In this document: in pieces, positions 16,924-24,687 of the stretch | Layout: each line of letters starts with the position of its first letter | Position numbering within the stretch: position 1 is the first letter of the stretch | Made by a program: the position numbers and the translations under genes | NCBI GenBank assembly: GCA_963806335.1 | Contig: CAWDXO010000008.1 | Span: 62,001 to 126,000 of the forward strand | Length of the DNA stretch: 64,000 nucleotides | Direction: 5' to 3' | Source of the DNA: Palsa-504 sp963806335 | GTDB taxonomy: Bacteria > Actinomycetota > Actinomycetes > Streptosporangiales > Streptosporangiaceae | The notes under the pieces: generated by a model | The model's database searches: none | Seen by the model: the letters and a program-made list of their open reading frames with translations, nothing else | What the model was told of the DNA's origin: nothing

Positions 16924-17853
16924 ATGATCGAGGCGCAGCACCTCACCAAGCGCTACGGCCAGACGGTAGCGGTCGACGAAGCCTCCTTCGCCGTCCGGCC
17001 CGGCCGGGTGACCGGCTTCCTTGGCCCCAACGGGGCGGGCAAGTCGACCACCATGCGCATGATCCTGGGCCTGGACACGCCGACCTCCGGCTCCGTCCTG
17101 GTCAACGGCAAACCGTACCGCGAGCTGACCGATCCGCTCCGGTCGGTAGGGGCGCTGCTGGACGCCAAGGCCATCGTCGGTGGCCGCAGCGCCGCCAGCC
17201 ACCTGGCGTGGCTGGCCGACAGCAACGGCATCGCCCGCCGCCGGGTGACCGAGGTGCTCGAGCTCGTCGGGCTCAGCGACGTCGCGGGAAAGCGGGTCGG
17301 CACCTTCTCGCTCGGCATGAACCAGCGGCTCGGCATCGCCGCGGCCTTGCTGGGCGACCCCGAGACGGTGATGTTCGACGAACCGATCAACGGCCTGGAC
17401 CCCGACGGCATCCTGTGGATCCGGAACCTGATGAAGTCGCTGGCCGCTCAGGGCCGCACGGTGTTCCTGTCCAGCCATCTCATGAGCGAGATGGCCCAGA
17501 CCGCCGACCACCTGCTCGTCATCGCCCGGGGCCGCATCATCGCCGACGCCAGCACCGACGAGTTCGTCAACCGCAACTCCACCCCCAGCGTCCGGGTCCG
17601 GGCCCTGCAGCCGGCCGATCTGGCCGCCGCCCTGACCCGCCGCGGCGGCCAGATCGAGCGCTGCCCCGACGGCGCCATGATCGTGACCGGCCTGGATTCC
17701 GCCGCGGTCGGCGGAGCCGCGTCCGCCCACGACATCACCCTTCTCGAGCTAGCGGTGCACGGCGCGTCGCTCGAGGAGGCGTTCTTCGAACTGACCCGAG
17801 ACGAAACCGACTACCACGCCGGCCAGCTGACCGGCATCGGCCAAGGAGCCTGA
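16924..17853 (+). CDS. ABC-2 type exporter ATPase, 309 aa
   Basis: Walker A GPNGAGKST at 34-42, signature FSLGMNQRLGIAAALL, and VMFDEPINGLDPDGI as Walker B and D loop mark an ATPase of the DrrA/CcmA class, followed by a C-terminal extension ending LEEAFFELTRDETDYHAG. It energises export of a lipid, antibiotic or similar hydrophobic substrate with the permease encoded one base downstream. GGAAGGACG precedes the ATG. Expression probably depends on the divergent AfsR-like regulator (inference from arrangement). Confidence 0.92.
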   Translation: MIEAQHLTKRYGQTVAVDEASFAVRPGRVTGFLGPNGAGKSTTMRMILGLDTPTSGSVLVNGKPYRELTDPLRSVGALLDAKAIVGGRSAASHLAWLADSNGIARRRVTEVLELVGLSDVAGKRVGTFSLGMNQRLGIAAALLGDPETVMFDEPINGLDPDGILWIRNLMKSLAAQGRTVFLSSHLMSEMAQTADHLLVIARGRIIADASTDEFVNRNSTPSVRVRALQPADLAAALTRRGGQIERCPDGAMIVTGLDSAAVGGAASAHDITLLELAVHGASLEEAFFELTRDETDYHAGQLTGIGQGA

Positions 17854-17854
17854 C

Positions 17855-18679
17855 ATGAGCGCCACGACCTGCATCCGCACCCCGGCCCGGCCAGCACGAG
17901 CCACCGCTATCAGCCGGACCCTAAAGACCCGCATCCTCAAGGCAGAGTGGACGAAGCTTCGCACCCTGCCCTCCACCTGGCGAACCGCCGCCCTGACCCT
18001 GGCCCTGGGCATCGGCTTCAGCGTCGCCGTGGCCTTCTCCCAGATCAGCCAGTGGCACACCATGACGGCCCAGCAGCGCCAGGTGTTCGACCCGACCAGC
18101 GCCTCGCTGAGCGGAGTCATGATCGCCGCGGTGGTCCTCGGGACGCTCGCCGTGCGCACGGTCACCGCGGAGTACTCGACCGGGATGATCCGGGCCACCT
18201 TCAGCGCCATGCCCGCCAGACGGCTCGTGCTGGCGGCCAAGGCGGCCACCATGGCCGCGTTCGCGTTCCCCGTGACGCTGCTCGGCAACGTCGTCGGCTT
18301 CGAGCTCGGCCAGCGGATATTCGCCGGCAAGCACGTCGCCGTGGCCATCGGCCATCCCGGCGTGCTTCAGGCCATGTTCTTCGGAGCCGTGGCCGTGAGC
18401 CTCGTCGCCGTGATCGGTGTGGGTATCGGCGGGCTCATCCGGCACACCGCGGGAGCGGCCACCATCCTGGCGCTGATCATCATCGGCGGACTCACCGTCG
18501 GTCAGTTCCTGCCGGCCGGCTGGCGTCAGTACCTGCCCGGTATCGCTACCCAGGCGGCCGTGACCGTCCACCGCTCAGCCGGGCTGCTGCGCCCGGGCAC
18601 CGCCATCGTGGTCCTGGCCGTGTACGCCGCCATCGCCCTGGGCGCGGCATCCCTGCGGGTGGCGCACCGCGACGCCTGA
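17855..18679 (+). CDS. ABC-2 family permease, 274 aa
   Basis: A basic cytoplasmic N terminus (KTRILKAEWTKLRTLPSTWR) leads into six hydrophobic spans, including LSGVMIAAVVLGTLAVRTVT with EYSTGMIRATFSAMPARRLV after it, typical of ABC-2 permeases. AAGGAG precedes the ATG, and the start is one base after the ATPase stop, so the pair forms one transporter. Ends ALGAASLRVAHRDA. Substrate unknown. Confidence 0.88.
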   Translation: MSATTCIRTPARPARATAISRTLKTRILKAEWTKLRTLPSTWRTAALTLALGIGFSVAVAFSQISQWHTMTAQQRQVFDPTSASLSGVMIAAVVLGTLAVRTVTAEYSTGMIRATFSAMPARRLVLAAKAATMAAFAFPVTLLGNVVGFELGQRIFAGKHVAVAIGHPGVLQAMFFGAVAVSLVAVIGVGIGGLIRHTAGAATILALIIIGGLTVGQFLPAGWRQYLPGIATQAAVTVHRSAGLLRPGTAIVVLAVYAAIALGAASLRVAHRDA

Positions 18680-18728
18680 CCCGGCTCAGGCCGCCGAGAT
18701 CGGCTACACGCAGGGAAAGGAAACTCTG

Positions 18729-19754
18729 ATGAACACCTCTACCATGACAACCAGGCAGCGGACGACCGACGGGAGGAGCATGCAGGCGATCACGCAGGAC
18801 CGCTACGGCGAGGCCGAGGACGTGCTGCGGCTGGAGGAGATCCGCCTGCCGGCGATCGGCGACGAGGAGGTACTGCTGAGCGTCCATGCCGCCGGCGTGG
18901 ACCGGGGCGTCTGGCACCTGATGACCGGCCTGCCCTACCCGGTACGCCTCGCGGGCTACGGGATCCGCGCCCCCAAGACCCCGGTGCGGGGCCGGGAAGT
19001 CGCCGGGCGGGTCGAGGCGACCGGCCCGGCCGTCACGACGCTGCACGTCGGCGACGAGGTGTTCGGCATCGCCAACGGCTCCTTCGCCGAGTACGCGAGC
19101 GCCCGGCCGGACAAGCTAGCGCCCAAGCCAGCCAACCTCACTTTCGTGCAGGCCGCGGCCGTCCCCGTCTCGGCGCTGACGGCCCTGCAGGCGGTCCGCG
19201 ACCGCGGGCACGTGCAGGCTGGAGACCGGGTGCTGGTCATCGGCGCCTCCGGTGGCGTGGGGACCTTCGCCGTGCAGATCGCCAAGGCAGCCGACGCCGA
19301 GGTCACCGGCGTGTGCCGCACGGCGAAGATGGACACGGTCCGGTCCCTCGGGGCGGATCATGTCATCGACTACACCCGTGCGGACATCGCGGCCGGCGGG
19401 CGCCGCTACGACGTGATTCTCGACATCGGGGGCAACCGTGCGCTGAAACACCTCCGCTCTGTCCTGGATCCCCGCGGGACGCTGGTCATCGTCGGGGGCG
19501 AGACCGGCGGACGATGGCTCGCAGGCAGCGACCGTCAGCTCCGGGCGCTGCTCCTCTCCCCGTTCACCGGCCAGACGCTGACCACGCTGATCTGCTCGGA
19601 GAACGCGCCTGACCTGCTCGCGCTCACCAGGCTCATCGAGTCCGGCCAGGTCAGGCCGGTCATCGACCGGACCTACCCGCTGAGCCAGACCCCCGCGGCC
19701 ATCCAGTACATGCGGGACGGCCACGCCTTGGGCAAAGTCGTCATCAACCTCTGA
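18729..19754 (+). CDS. Zinc-free alcohol dehydrogenase / quinone oxidoreductase (MDR), 341 aa
   Basis: A medium-chain reductase. MQAITQDRYGEAEDVLRL starts the GroES-like fold (Met at residue 18), RGREVAGRVEATGP is the family motif, and VLVIGASGGVGTFAVQIAKA binds NAD(P)H. No structural zinc Cys cluster is visible, which suits quinone-oxidoreductase-type members. GGAAAGGAAACTCTG precedes ATG 18729; ATG 18780 would match typical homologues better, so the start is uncertain. It follows the exporter pair by 49 bases and may share its transcript. A hairpin at 19775-19804 would end the operon. Confidence 0.88.
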   Translation: MNTSTMTTRQRTTDGRSMQAITQDRYGEAEDVLRLEEIRLPAIGDEEVLLSVHAAGVDRGVWHLMTGLPYPVRLAGYGIRAPKTPVRGREVAGRVEATGPAVTTLHVGDEVFGIANGSFAEYASARPDKLAPKPANLTFVQAAAVPVSALTALQAVRDRGHVQAGDRVLVIGASGGVGTFAVQIAKAADAEVTGVCRTAKMDTVRSLGADHVIDYTRADIAAGGRRYDVILDIGGNRALKHLRSVLDPRGTLVIVGGETGGRWLAGSDRQLRALLLSPFTGQTLTTLICSENAPDLLALTRLIESGQVRPVIDRTYPLSQTPAAIQYMRDGHALGKVVINL

Positions 19755-19774
19755 GCCACGGCGGGGAGCACCCG

Positions 19775-19804
19775 GAACGGAGCGGCGCCGCGGTCGCTCC
19801 GTTC
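19775..19804 (+). terminator. Hairpin terminator after the oxidoreductase
   Basis: Perfect 10-bp stem GAACGGAGCG / CGCTCCGTTC with a 10-base loop, 20 bases after the stop codon. No U tract follows except cttt at 19806, which is usual in GC-rich actinobacteria. Confidence 0.55.
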
Positions 19805-19823
19805 GCTTTCCGCGCCGGCGTGG

Positions 19824-20616
19824 CTAATGGGCCAGGACACCGGCCGCCTGCTGTCCGGTGAATTGCCCGGGACGGGAAGGCTGGGGACGGGTCCGGTGCC
19901 GGGCCAGATGAGGCGGTGTGCGCAGCGGCTTCTGCTTGTGTACGAAGGCCTGGCGCAGTTCGGGGTATGGCTCGCGCGGGTCGGTGAAGTTACGGCTCAT
20001 GATGGCCAGTTCGCCGGCGCGGTAGGCGGCCAGCGGCCGCTGTCTTTCCGCTGCGGCGAGCTGCCGCGCTTTGGCAGCCAGCTGCGCTGGGTAACCGAGG
20101 CTGCTGGCCAGCAGTTCGGCCCGGGCCGCCACCTGCGCGCGGTAGCTGGCCGGGTCGCCGGTGATGACCTGGTCAACCAGGCCGGATCGCAGGGCGGAGG
20201 CGGCAGTGACCGGCAGGCATGCCCGGGTGAGCCGGGCTGCCTCGTTCGCGCCGACGCGGCGCGGCAGGGTGTAGGTCCAGTATTCCGAGCCGTGCAGGCC
20301 CATCAGGCGATAGTGCGGGTTAAGGACCGCACCGGCCCGGCACCAGACGTAGTCGGCGGCCAGCGCGAGCATCAGGCCGCCGGCCGCGGCGTTGCCCGCC
20401 AGCGCCGCCACCGTGAGCCGACCAGATTTCCGCGGGAATGGCCGTCGTTAGCATCGGCGCGATGACGAGGTCCGGGTCGTAAAGGCGGACCCCTTCACAC
20501 ATCACCCCATCTCCGAGCGCCAGTTCGACTGATACCTCGTGTCCCCGATCGGCCAGCTCGGCATGGACCCGCTGCGTCATGCTGTTGTAGGCGCTGGCAA
20601 TAAGCAAGATCCGCAT
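19824..20616 (-). pseudogene. hypX: Internally deleted hydrogenase-maturation gene hypX
   Basis: Two pieces of one gene are joined out of frame. The N-terminal piece (ATG 20616) reads MRILLIASAYNSMTQRVHAE, then LADRGHEVSVELALGDG and DPDLVIAPMLTTAIPAEIWS, the start of the formyltransferase-like domain of HypX/HoxX. At about 20411 it switches to VAALAGNAAAGGLMLALAAD and LNPHYRLMGLHGSEYWTYTL, the C-terminal crotonase-like domain. Intact HypX is near 570-600 residues; here about 68 plus 195 remain, so some 300 residues are lost. HypX makes the CO ligand of [NiFe]-hydrogenase under oxygen. No hydrogenase genes are in the window. An intact C-terminal frame (19824-20411) might still be translated but would lack the first domain. 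Confidence 0.85.
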
Positions 20617-20869
20617 CAGCGTTCTCCCCCGCTCCGGCCAAGCCGGAAAATCCCCGTGCACTCTGGCCGCGCTGCCCTCCCCGCGGCCAGCGCTAGGTAG
20701 AGATCAGCTCACCGGCCGCCGCGCGACCATGCCGCCTCACTCCAGCCACGCGCCCGCAGCACGGACGTTCTTCTGGACGGAGCGGACCAGCGTGGCCTTG
20801 ATACACGATGGAGGCGTGATTCCGCCGTTGGCTGGAGGCGTTCTTGCCCGCACGACTGATCCGGCGCGA

Positions 20870-21604
20870 TCAGATCGTGAGCCCGAGGCCGCCATCAACG
20901 ACGAGCGTCTGGCCGGTGGCGTAGCGAGTGGCCACGAGCGCCACGCACGCATCGGCGATGTCCCCGGGGGTCGCGACCCGGTGCAGCGGCGCGATCAGCT
21001 CCACGCCCGCTTTGCGCTCATCCCACTGCTCGGTCCACGGAGTCGCGACCAGGCCGGGGGCGACCGCGTTGACGCGGACCCCGCCTTCGGCGTGCTTAGC
21101 CATGATCGTGGTGAGGTGATTCAGCGCGGCCTTGGACACGGCATAAGGCAGCGAGCTGCCCGTCTGCCGGATCCCGGCGAGCGAGGTGATGTTGATGATC
21201 CACCCGTCGCCGACCTGGCGCAGGAGCGGGAGAGCAGCCTGGCTGACCAGAAAGGTCCCTACTACATTGGTGCGAAGCACCTTGTCCCAGTGATCGACGG
21301 TGACCGCGCCGATGTCCGGCAACGGCACGTCCACGGTGACTCCGGCGTTGTTGACCAGGCCGTCAAGGCGCCCCCACCGTTGGTCCGCGGCTGAGACCAG
21401 AGCGGCGGCTGTGGCAGGGTCGCCGATGTCGCCCTGGACGTACACCGCGTCGCCCAGTTCGGCGGCGATGCGCTGGCCCGCCTCCGCCGAGGACGCCGAG
21501 TTGACGACGATTCCGGCGCCGAGGCCGCTAAGACGGCGGGCGATCGCCGCGCCGATGCCGCTCGAGGAGCCTGTGACGATGACGGCCTGACCGGCGAGGT
21601 CCAT
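20870..21604 (-). CDS. Short-chain dehydrogenase/reductase, 244 aa
   Basis: Classical SDR: TGSSSGIG cofactor turn, NNAGVTVD, catalytic Ser in NITSLAGIRQ, YAVSKAAL with Tyr and Lys, and ATGQTLVVDGGLGLTI at the end. AAGGGA precedes the ATG. It resembles FabG-type 3-oxoacyl reductases. It stands alone between a hypX relic and a soxR relic, with 253 bp of featureless DNA downstream (20617-20869). Confidence 0.9.
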   Translation of the reverse strand: MDLAGQAVIVTGSSSGIGAAIARRLSGLGAGIVVNSASSAEAGQRIAAELGDAVYVQGDIGDPATAAALVSAADQRWGRLDGLVNNAGVTVDVPLPDIGAVTVDHWDKVLRTNVVGTFLVSQAALPLLRQVGDGWIINITSLAGIRQTGSSLPYAVSKAALNHLTTIMAKHAEGGVRVNAVAPGLVATPWTEQWDERKAGVELIAPLHRVATPGDIADACVALVATRYATGQTLVVDGGLGLTI

Positions 21605-21683
21605 GCTGGTTCCCTTCAGCTGGCCGGAATGCGCCGATCCGAAAGCCTAGCCGCTGACTTCCGGCCCCCCGAGCGGATCGGGG

Positions 21684-21953
21684 TTACCGGACTTTCTCGC
21701 CGAGGCGGAACTGAGGACCGGAGCCGAGCTTCTCGGCCTGGTCGCCCGGGTTCGAGAGGACACACGTTCGCAGTGACAGGCAGCCGCAGCCGATGCATGA
21801 GGTCAGGTCGTTCCTCAGCTCGCTGAGCAACTTGATCCGGTCGTCGGGGCGTGCTTGCCAGTGTTTCGCCGGGCCGAGCAGGGGGCGGCGCTTGCCCGCC
21901 GGGACCGCATTAACGTCCCACGCGCCGGTGACTTCGCCAGCTTTCAGCGTGTA
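21684..21953 (-). pseudogene. soxR: C-terminal fragment of a SoxR-type MerR regulator
   Basis: Translation of the minus strand gives PAGKRPLLGPAKHWQ, then RPDDRIKLLSELRNDL, TSCIGCGCLSLRTCVLSNPG and a TAA at 21686-21684. CIGCGCL-x5-C followed by NPGD is the [2Fe-2S] cluster signature of SoxR, and the preceding segment matches the family's dimerisation helix. The DNA-binding N-terminal half is missing: an in-frame stop (TGA) lies at 21956-21954 with no start in the frame. Intact SoxR is about 150 residues, and only about 89 codons remain open. It is a relic, probably not expressed. It is too short to appear as a long frame. Confidence 0.8.
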
Positions 21954-22036
21954 TCAGGAGCGAACGGGGGCCTCTCTGTGTCGGTAGGGCGTGGCGGCCT
22001 GGATAGCCGACCAGCCCGGACAGGCAGGAGAAGGCC

Positions 22037-22738
22037 ATGTTGACGCATCCGTACGTGGCCGGCCAGCTCGCTCGCGAGCACCGCCGCCAGCTGCGGGCAG
22101 ACGCCTCCCAGCGGGAGCCGCGGCACCAGCTAGGCCACCGGGAAGCAAGAAACGCGAACGCCGAAGCCGTTTCCGATACGCCATCGGTTACCGCGCTGGT
22201 GACCCGCAGCAGGAACGGCGACAAGCAGGCGTGGGACGAACTCTTCGAGCGATATGCCCCGCTGATCTGGTCAATCTGCCGCAGGCACCGGCTGTGCCAG
22301 GCGGATGCCGACGATGTCGGGCAGACCGTCTGGATGCAGCTCGTGGGTCAGCTCGCGGCCATCCGCGATCCGGCCGCGCTTCCCGGCTGGATCGCCACCA
22401 CCACCCGCCGGGAATGCTGCCGGGTCTTGCGGACAGCACAGCAACAGCAGGCTGCGGGCCACGGGCTGGACGTCGCGGAGATGGCGGACATGGTGACAGG
22501 CACGGTAGAGGCTGAACTGCTCAGGACCGAGCGTTCGGCCGCGCTGCGCGAGGCGCTGAGGCAACTGCCGCCGGATTCCCGGCGGCTGATCGCCATGCTC
22601 ATCGAGGATCCTCCGGTGCCGTACGCCGAGATCAGCGCCAAGCTAGGCATCCCGGTCGGGAGCATCGGGCCTCATCGCGCCCGCTGCCTGGAGAAGTTGC
22701 GCCGCTATCCGGCCGTCGCTGCCCTGATCAACGTCTAG
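22037..22738 (+). CDS. ECF-family RNA polymerase sigma factor, 233 aa
   Basis: The sigma2 region reads AWDELFERYAPLIWSICRRH and ADADDVGQTVWMQLVGQL, with PGWIATTTRRECCRVLR after it. Sigma4 is LREALRQLPPDSRRLIAML and PYAEISAKLGIPVGSIGPHR. This domain pair identifies an ECF sigma factor. The first ~45 residues (MLTHPYVAGQLAREHRRQ onward) precede the sigma domain and resemble small stand-alone actinobacterial proteins, so this may be a fusion or a long leader. No anti-sigma factor gene is adjacent. Its TAG overlaps that of the convergent dienelactone hydrolase gene by four bases. Confidence 0.88.
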   Translation: MLTHPYVAGQLAREHRRQLRADASQREPRHQLGHREARNANAEAVSDTPSVTALVTRSRNGDKQAWDELFERYAPLIWSICRRHRLCQADADDVGQTVWMQLVGQLAAIRDPAALPGWIATTTRRECCRVLRTAQQQQAAGHGLDVAEMADMVTGTVEAELLRTERSAALREALRQLPPDSRRLIAMLIEDPPVPYAEISAKLGIPVGSIGPHRARCLEKLRRYPAVAALINV

Positions 22739-23316
22739 GCTCCGCCGCCGAGAAAGCTGAGCACCCGCTGAGTCAGCAGCGCGGTCGCGTCGGCGTCGTA
22801 GGAGGGCAGCGTGCTGTCGGCGAAATAGTGCTGGTCGCCGGGGTAGAGGAACAGCTCGCCGTGTTCGGCCTGGCCGACGAGCGCGCGGGCGGCATCGAGG
22901 TCGCCCTCGCCGGCGAAGACCGGGTCGGCGTCCATCCCGTGCACCTGCACCGGCACCCCGTCGGGCCAGGCGGAGCCGAACGCGGATACCGGGACGCAGG
23001 AGTAAAACAGCAGCGCGCCCCGCGCTCCCGGTCGCGTCTGTGCCAGCATCTGGGCGGGCAGCACGCCGAGCGAGAAGCCGGCGTACACCAGCCCGGCGGG
23101 TAGCTTCTCGACCGCCCGGACGCCGCGGTCGATCACCTCGTCGGGGAAGCCGATCTGGAACGCGTATCCCATCCCCTCCTCGATGCCGGTGAAGGTGCGG
23201 CCCTCGAACAGGTCGGGCGTATGCACCGTATGCCCGGCACGGCGCAGCTCGTCGGCGAAGGCGATGACGCCGGGGGTCAGGCCCAGCGCGTGGTGGAAGA
23301 GCACTACCTCAGCCAT
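22735..23316 (-). CDS. Dienelactone hydrolase family protein, 193 aa
   Basis: An alpha/beta hydrolase of the DLH class: VVLFHHALGLTPGVIAFADE at the start, the nucleophile elbow GFSLGVLPAQ (Ser near residue 92), GVPVQVHGMDADPVF holding the likely acid, and GDQHYFADS with the catalytic His. Such enzymes open lactones, including dienelactones from chlorocatechol or other ring-cleavage pathways, but many members have unknown substrates. A CCGTTCGGTAAAAGTG site lies about 115 bp upstream of the start. GGGAG precedes the ATG. Confidence 0.85.
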   Translation of the reverse strand: MAEVVLFHHALGLTPGVIAFADELRRAGHTVHTPDLFEGRTFTGIEEGMGYAFQIGFPDEVIDRGVRAVEKLPAGLVYAGFSLGVLPAQMLAQTRPGARGALLFYSCVPVSAFGSAWPDGVPVQVHGMDADPVFAGEGDLDAARALVGQAEHGELFLYPGDQHYFADSTLPSYDADATALLTQRVLSFLGGGA

Positions 23317-23461
23317 CTGGGGGCTCCCTGCGTCGGGTGCTATGACCTGAACTTACCCTGCCCGGCCAGGATGACGGCACCGGGACGGCAGGCCCGGGCT
23401 CGCAAGCACGGTGACGCGGGAGTGGTACCGATGCCCGTTCGGTAAAAGTGGGATTCTGCTT

Positions 23462-24667
23462 TTAATGGGTGATGCCGTAGCGGTCCAGCCGGTAGCAGGA
23501 GATCGCGTTGCCGCGCAGCAGCCGCCAGGTTTCCTGCTCCGACAGCCCGGCCTTCGCGGCGATGGTGGCGGCGGTTTCCTTGGAATGCGGAAACGTGGAG
23601 TCACCGTGCGGGTAGTCGGTCTCGAACATGATCTGGCTCATCCCGATGCGATCCCGCAGCGCCAGGCCAACCTGGTCGTCGAAGACGCAGCCGAAGACCC
23701 GGCCCGGGACATAGCTGCTGGGCGGATCGGGCACCTTCTCCTGGGTCTTCGCGTAGCCGCGGGCGTGGTCCCAGGCCTCGTCGAGCCGTTCGAGCAGGAA
23801 CGGCATCCAGCCCACCTGTCCCTCGGACAAGGCGATGCGCAGGTCCGGGAACCGCGCGAGGATGCCGCTGGTCAGCCAGTCCACCAGGGCATGCGAGGCA
23901 CCCTCGAAGGTGAGCGCGATGATCACCAGCGGCGGCGCGTCGTCACTGGTCTTGCTGAAGGTGGAGGACGAGCCGATGTGCATGTTGACCACGGTGTCGG
24001 TCTCCTGGCACGCGGTCCACAGCGGATCCCAGGCGTCGCCGTGCACGCTGGGCAGGCCGAGGGCGGCCGGGTTCTCGGAGAAGGCGATGGCATGCGACCC
24101 CTGCGCCGCGCAGCGCCGCACCTCGGCGGCCGCGAGATCCGGGTCCCACATCGGGATGAGAGTGAGCGGAATCAGGCGGCCGCGGGCCGCATCCGCGCAC
24201 CATTCGCCGATCATCCAGTCGTTGTAGGCCCGGACGCAGGCCAGCGCGAGGTCCCGGTCGCCGCGTTCGGTGAACGTCTGCCCGCAAAAGCGCGGGAAGG
24301 TAGGGAAGCACAGCGACGCGTCGGTGTGATTGCGGTCCATGTCGGCCAGCCGGGCCGCCCGGTCGTAACAGCCGGGCAGGATGTCCTCGAACAGCACGGC
24401 CCGGTTATGCGCCTGGTCCCTTGGAAAGCTGACCGCCGCGAAGCCGCCGGTGACCGGGAACAGCAGCCCTGCGTAGGACCAGCAGTCCGCCCAGTACCCG
24501 TCCGGATCTTCGCGGAAGGCCATGTGGCGCGGTTCGAAGCGCAGCCGCCCCTTGACCCGGATGAGCCGGGGCCCGGCGTCGCGGAAGGCGGCAGGCAGGT
24601 ACTCCTGCCAGACGTGCGCGGGCTCGATGACGTGGTCGTCGACGCTGATGATCCGCGGAATCTCCAT
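23462..24667 (-). CDS. Amidohydrolase-2 family metal-dependent hydrolase, 401 aa
   Basis: TIM-barrel protein with ISVDDHVIEPAHVWQEYLP at the N terminus, CFPTFPRFCGQTF, VNMHIGSSST and the C-terminal FETDYPHGDSTFPHSKE. The DDHVIEP and ETDYPH elements are those of actinobacterial amidohydrolase_2 proteins that act as hydrolases or decarboxylases in aromatic or steroid degradation. AGGAG lies just before ATG 24667. It is the second gene of an operon, 20 bases after the larger amidohydrolase. The frame ends close to a CCGTTCGG-type site. Confidence 0.88.
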   Translation of the reverse strand: MEIPRIISVDDHVIEPAHVWQEYLPAAFRDAGPRLIRVKGRLRFEPRHMAFREDPDGYWADCWSYAGLLFPVTGGFAAVSFPRDQAHNRAVLFEDILPGCYDRAARLADMDRNHTDASLCFPTFPRFCGQTFTERGDRDLALACVRAYNDWMIGEWCADAARGRLIPLTLIPMWDPDLAAAEVRRCAAQGSHAIAFSENPAALGLPSVHGDAWDPLWTACQETDTVVNMHIGSSSTFSKTSDDAPPLVIIALTFEGASHALVDWLTSGILARFPDLRIALSEGQVGWMPFLLERLDEAWDHARGYAKTQEKVPDPPSSYVPGRVFGCVFDDQVGLALRDRIGMSQIMFETDYPHGDSTFPHSKETAATIAAKAGLSEQETWRLLRGNAISCYRLDRYGITH

Positions 24668-24687
24668 GATGTTCTCCTCTATCGCGT

